Assembly: GCA_964017065.1 (NCBI GenBank)
Contig: OZ024791.1
Coordinates: 6,934,547 to 6,998,546 of the forward strand
Length of the DNA stretch: 64,000 nt
Direction of reading: 5' to 3'
Origin: Haliclona indistincta
Lineage: Eukaryota > Porifera > Demospongiae > Haplosclerida > Chalinidae
Positions 1-10,392 of this stretch are shown here, piece after piece. The translations under genes were made by a program, and so were the position numbers. Positions within the stretch are counted from its first letter, which is position 1; each line of letters begins with the position of its first letter. Under the pieces are notes generated by a model. That model ran no database searches. It had not been told where the DNA came from and worked only from the letters and a program-made list of their open reading frames with translations.

Positions 1-803
1 GTACTATATCATTGGATGAAACAGCTATGCCCCCTTCGCGTTCTAGCGAAATTGTATCGACTTTGGAATTATCAAGAGTTTGAACCACAACGATGCCTGT
101 GGTACCTGTGAAAATATGGAAAATTTCGCATAATATAGTTTTTGTGGATCAACTCACATGCTAATGGTAAGTCACTTGTGGGTACCAAATCTCCATTTGA
201 TATTATTTCTGTGTATCCAATAATAGCTGGAAGATTGATTTTCGTTACAAGTCGTCCTAGTCCAAATGTTGGTTGAAGCAAGTTCATGTTGATGCTGGAG
301 AAGAAGACGATGATCTGAGCACTGATCGACGGAGATGTGTAGTTATCAGCAATGCAGAAGAACTTGCCCAGATTCTCTCTGATTTGTGGGGCATCAGATG
401 ATTGGTTCCTGTTGACGAGGATAATTGTTTCACTCACAAGAGAAGAAACGTCAAATTGTGTTCCACTGACTAGTTCGTCTACTGGGCCCCAACAGGCGCG
501 AAAATAGGAGTCAGAGATGTCATCCATCGCCTTTGCAAAATTATAAAATGATTCTTCTGCAGGATTGAGTTGAAATGCTTGTATCAAAGCTGCAAAAATG
601 GCTTGTTGAGTAGGCGGCAATGGAGCTGTAATACCGAAAGCAAGCATCGCTACACTGATCGAACGAGTTGTGACGGAGTTCCTGGAGACATCGAGGCGTG
701 CAGTGAATAAATCAATTTGTGGCGAAGAGCAGTTCTGAGCTCTCTGCAGCTGCGCCAGAGACAACAGCAGTGCGACGCACAGCAGCGGACCGAGACGCAT
801 CAT
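1..803 (-). CDS. Secreted protein, unknown family, 5' part only
   Basis: I do not recognise this gene. Exon 1 (158-803) starts at the second ATG of a tandem pair (803 or 800) and opens with a clear signal peptide: Arg, then the hydrophobic core LGPLLCVALLLSLAQL, with cleavage probably near residue 23. About 190 residues with several cysteines and NxS/T sites follow. A GTGAGT donor ends exon 1. After a 52-bp intron, exon 2 (1-105) continues in the same phase with a beta-rich stretch (GIVVVQTLD) and leaves the window still open. The reading frame extends upstream to a GTG at 824, which is not used here as a start. It is divergent from the phosphoribosyltransferase gene. The product is extracellular or the ectodomain of a membrane protein; function unknown. 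Confidence 0.6.
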
Positions 804-1032
804 TACAGTGGTAGATGAACGCACTCTATGTGTGGTAAACTATAGTTTCATTAATACTCGGCCACACACGGCATCCAGTCTTGGTTTATCATGAATACTT
901 CTAGTTTCGCAGATTCATTGCTGCACCTCCGCGCGCAGCAAACAAAAATTCCACGTGTGTGGGAGGGGCACATCTTGAATCTTGATTTCGCGATCTTGAC
1001 TTCGCATCTCCATGATCCTGGTTTCATGAACA

Positions 1033-2385
1033 ATGGATCGACACGCGTTCCACAGGTTCTTCAAGGTCGGTGCTGGGCCCGCAGTTCTACCAGTTGTTCA
1101 CGTTCTTGACGAACAGCAGACGTCACGTAACGTTGCTATTGCAGCTCAGGAGGGCGCCCAGGGAGTGTTTCTTATCAATCATGACTTCCATTACGAGCTG
1201 TTACTACCAATCATCGGCAAAATTAGAGAAAAGTTTCCTTACATGTGGCTTGGCGTGAATTTTCTCGGAGTAAGTGGTTTGAAAGCCTTTCCTATTCTTG
1301 GAGAATTAGCTTCAAAGGGAATAGTGGTTGATGCTTATTGGGCAGACAATGCTTATATTGATGAGCGTGCACAGTTGGAAGAGCAGAAAAATGCTATTGC
1401 CATTCGTCTGGCACGAGAAAAAAGCAACTGGAAGGGTCTGTACTTTGGTGGAACAGCTTTCAAGATGCAACGACGGGTGGCTGCTGGTGATGTGGGTGTG
1501 GCTTCCTCATTAGCAACGCACTTCATGGATGTAGTAACGACTTCAGGTGATGCAACTGGAGTTGCTGCTAACCTGGACAAGATCAAAGCCATGCGTTCTA
1601 ATGGTGGCAATGCAGCTATGGCAATAGCATCAGGGATCACTATAGCAAATGCCAGTAAATACATTCCGTATGTAGATTGTTTCCTCGTTGCAACAGGCAT
1701 CTCTGCTCCTCGTGACTTTTACAATTTAGATCCAAACAAGTTGCGTTCTCTGTTGCAAATCTGCCGTTCTCAGTCGCCAACAGTACCATTATCAGAGAAG
1801 TTAGAGGAAGAACTACCTGATCAATGGTACCTCAATCTGATTGCACCTAACACCAAAGGAGACAAGTTTGCCTGGTTAGACCCAACAAGTGTGTACATTG
1901 ATGGGAAAGCATTCAGCAGTTTAGTTGATGATCTTATTGGTCAGTTTGATGTTACGCAGATCGATCTAGTTGCCGGGATTGATGCCATGGGGTTCCCTCT
2001 TGGTGCAGCCATTGCTGCAAGACTTGGCAAAGGATTCTTAGCACTACGACAAGCAGGTAAGCTGTGTGTTGAAGTTGATCAAGTGACTTACACATCAAGT
2101 GACTCAAAGATGGAAAAATTCATCGAAGTACGCAAGGATGGTTTTCCTCCAAGGACCAGAGTGTTGATTGTAGACCAATGGATAGAGACAGGAGGAACAA
2201 TGAGTGCTGCCATTGAACTGATAGAGAGACAGAAAGGTGTGGTTGCAGGTGCAGTTGTAATCTGTGTTGAATCCAATCCACGCACAGCAGAGTTGTGCAA
2301 GAAATACAAGGTGGCGCATGTTGTACCATCTTCACTTCAGCCACTGTTTGACAAGCACACTTTCATCAGAAAAACTATCAAGTAG
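1033..2385 (+). CDS. BtpA-like TIM-barrel / phosphoribosyltransferase fusion protein
   Basis: A single 450-residue frame without introns, unusual beside its intron-rich neighbours. The N-terminal half (about 15-240) looks like a BtpA-type TIM barrel: AVLPVVHVLD at strand 1, GVFLINHDF, LGVNFLG, and a late SGDATG / IASGIT / LVATGIS series resembling phosphate-binding loops. The C-terminal part (about 300-450) is a type I phosphoribosyltransferase: IDLVAGIDAMGFPLGAAIA, then a PRPP loop VLIVDQWIETGGT, where the usual second acidic residue is Gln. Such domains bind PRPP and transfer ribose-5-phosphate to a base; the substrate here cannot be told from sequence. The start is the first ATG that leaves both domains whole. 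It could equally be annotated as an adenine-phosphoribosyltransferase-like protein. The PRT part is secure; the BtpA assignment rests on fold-like motifs. Confidence 0.78.
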   Translation: MDRHAFHRFFKVGAGPAVLPVVHVLDEQQTSRNVAIAAQEGAQGVFLINHDFHYELLLPIIGKIREKFPYMWLGVNFLGVSGLKAFPILGELASKGIVVDAYWADNAYIDERAQLEEQKNAIAIRLAREKSNWKGLYFGGTAFKMQRRVAAGDVGVASSLATHFMDVVTTSGDATGVAANLDKIKAMRSNGGNAAMAIASGITIANASKYIPYVDCFLVATGISAPRDFYNLDPNKLRSLLQICRSQSPTVPLSEKLEEELPDQWYLNLIAPNTKGDKFAWLDPTSVYIDGKAFSSLVDDLIGQFDVTQIDLVAGIDAMGFPLGAAIAARLGKGFLALRQAGKLCVEVDQVTYTSSDSKMEKFIEVRKDGFPPRTRVLIVDQWIETGGTMSAAIELIERQKGVVAGAVVICVESNPRTAELCKKYKVAHVVPSSLQPLFDKHTFIRKTIK

Positions 2386-2529
2386 ATTGTGTATTGTGTC
2401 ATAGATATTATTTTGACTTGAAAATAATTTTAACAAAAATAATATATGACACGGCAGCTCTTTCCCCATGAAGGGCAGTAAATATTATATGAATGGTTGA
2501 ATAATAACTCTCGGATGACATTTAGTAGT

Positions 2530-5500
2530 TCAAAGAGCGCTAGTAAGCTCTTGCCTTGTGGTGGGGGCTATTTTGTGTTTCGGGCTAGCCATACTGTCAA
2601 CCACCACTCGACCATCTTTGTCCTTCACTCTGATCCTCCCTGAAGAGTACTGGGTCTCCTGGCGGCCATCAGGGTACACAGTCTTGAAGGTACCGTCAGG
2701 ATACTCACGACGCTAGGAGGAGAGTGAAGATGTGATGCTGTCTAGATGTGATTTTCTTTACCTTAAACTGTTTGGTATGCAGCTCTCTCTGTCCATCAGG
2801 GAACTCAATGGTTATGTCTCCATTGGTGTCTTGACGCTGTACCGTACCGTTAGGAAACACCACTCTCTCCTCTCCACTAGGCTGCAGGTGTCTGACGGTG
2901 CCATCGGGAAACCTGATCTCTTTCCGCCCGTCAGGAAAATGGTGCTCTGTTTGCTGACTGCACCAAACACACAACACATTGACACAGCCTCACACAGAGC
3001 TTACTTAGCAAACTCCAATACTTCAGTACCATCAGGATGAGTTGTGTGAGTGGTCTTGCAATGTGAGTAGTAATAGACCTGTAGTGTAATCATGCCTATT
3101 AACACACTAACTACTGCAACACCTTATCTAAGGCGCTGAGTGTGATAATTCAGCTACACAGGACCACTCACCACTGATCCATCTAGGCTGGTGCGTTTGA
3201 TGTCTCCATTGAAGAAGTAAACAACAACAGATCCATCAGCAGTGACAGCCTTCTTGGTTCCATTGGGGTACACCATGTCCTTGCTGCTCCCATCAACCTG
3301 CAAGCACATCGCACACATTATATCTCCCTATCATCATCATTCTCTCACCGAGTCGTCATCAGAGCAGTGTTGCTGACCGGCAACCATGTGACTGCTTATT
3401 CCGATCGGAGACATCTCAAGAGTTCTAACAGGGCTTGAACTGAATCGAACACACTTCTCCTGCTGCTTCTTCTCGTCTGCTTGCTCTGAGAAAACTCTAA
3501 AGAAAAAATAATCTCAAATTCTCAGTCTGTAGGTACCTTTGTTTGTCCTCTTCCATGATTGCTTCACTCAGTACTTGAGCAACAATTTCTTCCGCTCTGA
3601 TAGACAGCTGGCTATTGTTGCTCGAACGATCACTGTCCTCTTCTAGATTCTCTGTTGCTCTCACTTCAATAATTTCTAGTTCCTCATCTCCTTCAGATAG
3701 TGGAGTGGATTGAGTCTCGCGAAGAGTTTCCGGCAGTTTGGAGACACTACTCACTACAAACGCAGGTTTCTCGATTTGTCTCTGGTTACCAGTGAGAGAA
3801 GGCTTTTGTTGGCGAGGAACTAGGGCTTGCCTTCCTCTGTTTAGAACAGGATGAGAGGAGACTGGATACTTGTTCTCCTTGCCTCGTAGCTGTTGAGGTG
3901 GTCTTGGTTTGGTCAGTTTCTCTGGTCTTCTCTGCTGCTGCTGTTTGATGATCCCGTTCTCTCTCTTAGCTGGTTGGGTCTTGATGGGTTGTGGTGGCGA
4001 CCCTGCCTTTGTCAATGTGTCAGTACTAGGAGAGCTCCTCTTCCTAGTGACTGCAGTAGGGCTTGACTTCTTTGGTGTCATATGTTGCTTCTTCCACTCC
4101 AACTGAAAGGAACAATATACTAACATACTATCATTATTAGTACTATACCTGTTGCTGCCACCAGAGTAGTCTTTCTTGCTCCATCATGCGAAGATCACTC
4201 TGTAGCTCTTGGTTCAGGGACTCCAGTTTCTCAATTCTTAGTTGATAGCGAGCTACAGTGGAAGACCAGCGTGACTCTTTACGCTGCATCTCTTGACGTA
4301 GCTCAGCAACCTACAAGAGGTGGATACTAGAGACAAATGACTTACTGCATTACTTACCTCTTCTTGAAGTGCTCCAAGCTCCTCCTTCTCTTTCTTGTCA
4401 CGTGTAGTCCTCAATTCTTTGTGATAGGTTTCAAATACTTTCCTCTCTTTCCTGTACACAAGAACACTAGTCTAGTACAACTGGCATGAAAGGATTGTTC
4501 ACCTCAATTTCCTCATTTCCTCTTGCTTATATTGCTCAAATGCAGCAATCTCTGCTTGCTTCTGATGCTCAAATTCAGCAATATCTTCCTTTAGTCTTGC
4601 CACGCCCTATATGAATAGATTACGTAATAGAATGCATGCATTCATAAGTACCTGTTCTTTCTGAAGTCGCAATTTTTCTAGTGCAACATTCTCTCGCTTG
4701 AATCGCTCCATTTCACTCTCAAGTTGAGCAAGCTTTCTCTTCAGTTGCTCGCTCAATTCATTCACAGCTTCAGTGTTCCCTCTGTTGTCAGTAGGTCCAC
4801 TGCTTTCTTTCACATTAACAGGTACCGACTGCTTTGCTGGTGGGCGTGGCAGTATCTGTGTCCTGATGTGAGCTTGAGATGCTTCTCTATCCTTTCTCAG
4901 AGCTGGGAACAGTTTAGCAACAAGAGCCGAAGGAGGAGGAAGAGGAGAGCCTGAGTTGAAGCTATCCCACGCTTCGTCATCTTCAAATTCAACGCCAGTT
5001 GCGAGTGATTGTGGTTGAGGTGATGAAGGGGTTGGTGTGCGTGATGGTGAGGATGGAGTTGGTGTCTGTGAAGGTGAAGTAGGCATCCGTGATGGTGAGG
5101 ATGGAGTTGGTGTTCGTGATGGTGAAGATGGAGTTGGTGATTGTGATGGGGTTGAAGTTGGTGATTGTGATGGGGTTGAAGTTGGTTTGATCCAACGGGA
5201 AGAACGCAAGCCTTGTCCTGTAGCTGTCGAGTGAAGAAGAGAACACTGAGAGGAGAATGAAGAATCCATGGCTGCTCTCTCCAGTCTCTCAAACTCCGCC
5301 AACTCGTTTTCCTCCTCCTGAACACAAACAGAACGATCACACACAATCTGATACTCGTACTCACCTTGCTTCGGGTTTCCTTCCTCATCAAGAAGGAGTC
5401 TTCACTGGGGCAGCGACGAATTGGGTAGACAGCAGTGGCATGGCTCTGAGCCTTGTGGTACCTCAGTTGCTTCTCAATCAACTCCTCAAATGTGGTAGCC

Positions 5501-6280
5501 GTGCCTGTTTTACCTACCACACACGATGGATAGTAAACACCAATGTAGTGACACCATACAAGCATAACCACTTAGTGTTTGAACGGCTTGACTTTGAGCA
5601 AACCACAAATAGAAGCGTAATAAAATAAGAATGTGATTTAGTGTATTACTTTACAAACACATGCATGCTCACCGATGCCTGGATTGATTGGTCTTTCATC
5701 ACTGGTATAGCAGCGGCTTGATGGAACAGTGGGTTGATGAGGAGGTGTCTAATAGCAGAGTAATAATGAATTGACACCACTAGGTATACATAGCTCACTG
5801 ATTCTCGGTCCTCTTCATCACTAGTCATTTCTGAAGCAGGGCTCTGAAAGCCACTAGACTGGGCAAGTTGATTAGAGGGAAGCAGTCTCTCATCCTGCAT
5901 ATCAGTGGACGAGGTCAATCCACTGAGCAACCCAGAGTCACCAGATCCAATAGAGGAGCCACTTGTAGTGAGACCAACAGACTGCAGTGGACCAGTAGTA
6001 TTAGCACTGGTGTCTAATGGAATTAGACAATGTATTAGATCTAGCCTTCATATGGCAATATCATCATAGTACCGTCTTCCACATGAGCTTGTGTTGTTCG
6101 AGCATTCTTGAGTGCAATTATTTCCTGCTGCTGTTGCTGAAGAAGCTTTTCTTGCTGTTTCTCTTGCCATGAGCGAAGCTGCCTTAGTCTCTCTAGCACC
6201 TGAAATTGGTTGGCACTAAGTCCCGCCATTCGTGAGTACGATTGCGGCGGTACAATAGGTTGAAGCACTTGCTGAGCCAT
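2530..6280 (-). CDS. CENPJ: Centromere protein J / CPAP (SAS-4) centriole assembly protein
   Basis: Fourteen exons: 6073-6280, 5799-6013, 5673-5748, 5365-5513, 4652-5317, 4503-4606, 4358-4451, 4149-4310, 3537-4102, 3349-3496, 3172-3297, 3005-3078, 2762-2957, 2530-2712. They join in phase to about 988 residues. The C-terminus is the diagnostic TCP10/G-box beta sheet of repeated F/Y-P-D/N-G turns ([27 protein letters not shown]) ending in [14 protein letters not shown]. Before it lie a long coiled coil (exons 4149-5317) and the RPINPGIG...[10 protein letters not shown] segment near residue 150 that matches the conserved N-terminal region of CPAP. The family sets centriole length and links tubulin to STIL/SAS-5 in the procentriole. 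Exon 4652-5317 carries a Pro-Ser-Thr tandem repeat. Start 6280 is the first ATG upstream of the Gln-rich helix. It is divergent from SNRPD3. Confidence 0.93.
5021..5190 (-). repeat. Coding Pro/Ser/Thr tandem repeat inside CENPJ
   Basis: Degenerate 15- to 24-bp units encode a run of [13 protein letters not shown] and TP blocks between the N-terminal region and the coiled coil of CPAP. All three minus-strand frames stay open over it, which creates overlapping false frames. It is rich in S/T-P sites, so it could be a proline-directed phosphorylation target, and is likely disordered and length-polymorphic. Confidence 0.8.
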
Positions 6281-6539
6281 TCTATAAGACGGTTCAAACA
6301 AAACACTGACGTGGTGGACCACACGACACTCTTATTATCCGCCTCACCGGTGCTGGTATGGAACAAGAAGCCGCACACATGGAGGAAAGCATCGGAGGTG
6401 TGCCTGTTGTTTCCCGCCACAATTCTCCGCATACTCCCGAATTGGCTTCGTGCCCCCAAAGAAAACTCCGTAAACTATCAAGTGCACGTGTGCCAACGAC
6501 CGAGGTGCGTTGTGTGGAGGCTAATTTTTGGAGAGTATC
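6281..6539. promoter_or_regulatory. Bidirectional promoter interval, CENPJ / SNRPD3
   Basis: Only 259 bp separate the two divergent start codons, so both core promoters and both 5' UTRs must lie here. No obvious TATA box is seen. Short open frames across it are shadows. Confidence 0.6.
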
Positions 6540-7183
6540 ATGTCAATCGGAATACCAATAAAGCTCATCCATGAGGCCGAGGGTCACATTGTCACACTGG
6601 AAACTATGACGGGCGAGATATATCGAGGGAAACTTCTTGAGGCAGAAGACAACATGAACTGTCAGCTGACAAGTGTCACTGTCACTGCTAGGAATGGTCA
6701 AATATCTCAAATGGAGCAAGTATTCATACGCGGCAGCACAATTCGATTTTTCATTGTTCCAGACATGCTCAAGAATGCACCCATGTTCAAACCACGATCA
6801 GGAGCTAAGGGGTTATCTGCAGGGGCAGGAAAGGCTGCCATGATGAGAGCTCAAGGTAAGACCCTTTGATAATTAGCACTGATTCTGGGGATTATTTGTG
6901 TGTATATACATGATAAGATTGATATTGTATACTAAAACATTGTTTATTTTAGTAAGTGGTGTTCATGTGCAGGATGCATGCCTAGGCTTGCCTCACTGTG
7001 TTGCAATCATGTGCATGCAATACTTTGTCTTGCTCATGTGTGATCTCACTGTTTGTTTTCTTTACAGCTCAACGAGGAAGAGGAGGTGGATTTGGTGGGA
7101 GAGGTGGATTCGGAGGAAGAGGAGGATTTGGAGGACGTGGAGGTTTTGGTGGGCGTGGCGGAGGAAGTTTTGGTGGCCGATGA
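6540..7183 (+). CDS. SNRPD3: Small nuclear ribonucleoprotein Sm D3
   Basis: Two exons, 6540-6855 and 7068-7183, give 143 residues. The Sm fold begins at once: [15 protein letters not shown], Sm1 with [19 protein letters not shown], and Sm2 with [17 protein letters not shown]. Exon 2 encodes the RG tail, here a run of GGFGGRG repeats, the usual substrate for symmetric arginine dimethylation that recruits SMN. SmD3 sits in the heptameric ring on U1, U2, U4 and U5 snRNA. Human SmD3 has a shorter RG tail; this one is more glycine- and phenylalanine-rich. The ATG at 6540 is in frame with the Sm fold and gives the canonical MSIG start. Confidence 0.96.
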
Positions 7184-7471
7184 ATAATTATAACAAACAT
7201 CAGACTACTCTCCTACATTTGTGCACTTCACACTAATGCTTTGTACTTTCACTTGTAAAGTGTTTGTTGTATATGGGATTCATTCACACGTAGATGTCTT
7301 CCTTTGCGGAATGAGTTATGGTTATGCATGCTAGTAAACGCGCGAAGAATTCAATAATGCAATAATGACGTCACGTGCAATGCTCATTTCCAAGCAACGC
7401 GTATTTTTTGTATAAAGATACCGCACCTTAGTGACACCGCCTTCACTCGTCGATCTCTCTTCAAATCCAAA

Positions 7472-9988
7472 ATGCCTTCTAATGGAATCACGATCAGCGT
7501 CACTGCAGAGACTAATGCCGGTGGGCGCCGGCACATGGAGGACTACATCGCCGTAAATTTGTCCCCGAACGACGATCTCAAAGAAATTCCCGAACTCAGA
7601 GAGCAAGCCTTCGTAGGGGTTTTCGACGGCCATGGTGGAAAAGAAGCGGCCAAATACGCCAGAGAGGCACTGTGGCAAGAAATTCAGAAGCAGCCTAAGT
7701 TTAGAAGCCAAGATGTTGACAGTGTGAGCGAGGCGATCAAGGATGCTTATCTCGCGCTTCATAATGAAATGGTGTCTTACCGTCGTAAGTGCATGCACTA
7801 CTTGAAGCTTACACTGCATGACCGCACTTATTCTCAAGTGCCATTGAGAGTGCGTATATTGCATTGTTCTCTAATTGTAGTGCTATGGTTAAGTTTTGTC
7901 TCCTCTTTCAGCTTCATGGAAACGCAACAAGACTGGGGACCTGAGTACAGCCGGCACCACGGCGTGCACTGTAATTTTTCGCAAAGATCACATATTTGTA
8001 GGCAACTGCGGCGACTCTACAGCAGTCATGGCTGTTCGCAACCCAGCATATGGCCAGTCTGGTGAGCATCCCATCCTAGCAAAGGTACTCACTAAGGACC
8101 ACAAACCAGATGACCCTATGGAGAAGGAAGCAATCGAGGAACTTGGTCAGTTTGACACCTGCTTTAATTATAGCATTTTTACTGATAGTGTGCATGCTAT
8201 TGCTTGCCCATTGGTCATTTGTTGACATGTTAGACTTCCTCTTATGGTATCAGTATGAGATTGTCTAATGTCATAGCTACTAGTCTATGATTGTTTGATG
8301 ATACTGTTGATCTTATATCACTAACTGATGTAAGTTGGTTGTGTAATTGTATGATTGATCACTATTCTCTGTACATAACAATAATTATTAATAATTATTT
8401 ATGGTTATTTTGTCTCAGGTGGCAAGGTTATGATGAGCCCTAAAGGTGTGTGGAGAGTTGTCTGGGATCGAGAAAGGGTGAACACCGCCACTGGACAGAA
8501 GAGCGTTGATCACATCCCTTTTCTTAGTGTTTCCCGGTCTTTGGGAGACTTCTGGTCGTTCAACCCAAGGACCGGGAAGTACGTTGTCTCACCTGCTCCG
8601 GATGTGTTTGTGCATCGAATGGACCTTTCTCAGCAAATCTTTGTTGTATTGGCTAGCGACGGACTGTGGAACGTCATGTCCCCTAAAGACGTCGTCAATT
8701 TTATTTATGATTACGACAAAACCCTCGCTATAGATGTGGTCACTGCTCTCATCCAAGAGGCTCTTTCTCGTTGGGAAAGAAAACGTTTGCAGGCTGACAA
8801 CATTTCAGTGTTGGTTGCTTTTTTGAGTGAGGAAAACACTCCAATGAACAGCCCATGCAAGGAGGGTAATGCTTCAGTTTCAGCAAACTGTGATACTGCA
8901 GAGGATCTGGAGCCTCCAAGAACTCCTGATGTGCCTGCTTCACCACCTCCTACTACAAACCAATCTTCTTTGTTGAGAGACCCATCTCCACCTGGTCCAT
9001 CTTCTCCGTCTTCTTCAAAGACTCCGCCCAAACTGACATCATCCTACTGCAAGGAAGTGTGGGCTAGCGGTAGCTCTGTCCAGTACGAAGCCAAGATCAA
9101 GAAGCATCATCATAGACGACACAAGCACCATAAAAGTGCAGAAAAAACACTCACAAGGTAAATATCATGATGACCTGTACATTGCTTTACTTTACATGGA
9201 AGTGTCATGATGTTGTCTTCCTGTAGACGAGCGATTCACAGGCGCAGGTCAGCGAGTCCAGTACTAGAATCATCCACCAGTGACTCTATTGCCGATGTTA
9301 GTCAGTGTCCACCAGCTCTTGACCAGGTGCTCAGATCAGAGAGTATTCAAGCATCTCCACCAAGCTGGACCAGTGAGTCTGTGTGTACCAAGAGACCGCA
9401 CTCTATTTCTGATGAAGACATTCCACATGCAAAGCGTCCACAAAGGATCACCGAGATTTCCCAACAGGCTCTGTTGGCTCTGCGTGAGGAGCGATTATCG
9501 ACTGACAGCAATAGTGATGGTAGCAGTAGTGGTGTCGGCAGTGATGATATGGAGACTGCTAGTCCCAGCAATATAGAAGGCATGCCTGAACATGCCCCTG
9601 CTGCCAGGTAAGCACCTTGTCATTTTACATTGTCAGCATGAATTTATTTACACTACCTATTGCAACATTGCTGACCTTACATGGCTGTAGTGAATATTGC
9701 TAGCAGCAATGTTTGTATACACTAATGTGCAGTTTCATTGCCATTATCACATGACCCCACACATTCATTAGATTTTGTCAGGATATAGAGTTATTATTCT
9801 TGCATGTGAACAGTTATTATAAGCTACTCATGATTATAGTACAATACCCTCCTCCAATAGCACTGGCAAGGGCTCTGCTTGTATTTGCATGTTCTAAACT
9901 ATTATTGTTTTTACACAGTGATATTGAGAGTAAGAACCAGATATCAGAAGATGTAGAGATGCATGACGAGGGTTGTTGCTGTGACTAG
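7472..9988 (+). CDS. PPM1D: PP2C-type Ser/Thr phosphatase, PPM1D/Wip1-like
   Basis: Five exons, 7472-7784, 7912-8145, 8419-9157, 9227-9607 and 9919-9988, give 578 residues. The PP2C metal-site motifs are all present: RRHMEDY, FDGHGG, GTTA, GNCGDSTAV, SRSLGDFW, LASDGLWN and ADNIS. The insert with KGVWRVVWDRER followed by VDHIPFLSVSRSLGDFWS, and WERKRLQADN near the domain end, are specific to the PPM1D (Wip1) branch rather than PPM1A/B. Wip1 dephosphorylates S/TQ-kinase substrates and shuts off the DNA-damage response, mainly in the nucleus. After residue about 390 comes a disordered Ser/Pro-rich tail with basic clusters (KHHHRRHKHHK, HAKRPQR) that could act as nuclear localisation signals. A short cysteine cluster (GCCCD) ends the protein. 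Confidence 0.9.
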
Positions 9989-10065
9989 AGTCAACTGTCA
10001 TGCAGCTAACGCCCCAGTAAGCTTGCACTGCTATGCAGCTTCCACTGGTTTATCATACTCTATCT

Positions 10066-10149
<84 letters not shown>

Positions 10150-10392
10150 AGGTGCTCGGGTTGTACAGTAGCTTGCCAAACCTGCAAGGAGTTTTGTTAT
10201 AGTACACAGGATAACATGCTTAATTATTGTGTTTTATCAGAGTTTGTAGATCCATCTGCTACTGCGTCAACAGTTTATGAAAACTATTTGCTCAGTTGTA
10301 CAGAATAAAAGTTTATTATGAACACAACCATTAATTTTTTAGGAATAGCTGACCACGCCCAGTAATAACACAAACAAACCCGAGAACAAAAC
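9989..10392. other. 3' region of PPM1D and spacer before the channel cluster
   Basis: No gene seen. It holds a CT microsatellite (10062-10146) and an AATAAA at 10304-10309, probably the PPM1D polyadenylation signal. A TTTCCAG after the CT tract could act as a 3' splice site for an alternative terminal exon. Confidence 0.5.
10062..10146. repeat. (CT)n microsatellite
   Basis: About 85 bp of almost pure CT dinucleotides, broken twice by an extra T. Open frames across it encode only Ser/Leu runs and are not genes. Confidence 0.95.

Noticed and set aside
851..1109. Short frames on both strands between the first two genes
   Set aside because: No signature; this is the divergent promoter region.
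4897..5571. Alternative minus-strand frame of 224 residues in CENPJ
   Set aside because: Shadow of the Pro/Ser/Thr repeat; it runs through an intron and lacks CPAP similarity.
7331..7864. 177-residue minus-strand frame opposite PPM1D exon 1
   Set aside because: Antisense shadow of the conserved PP2C domain.
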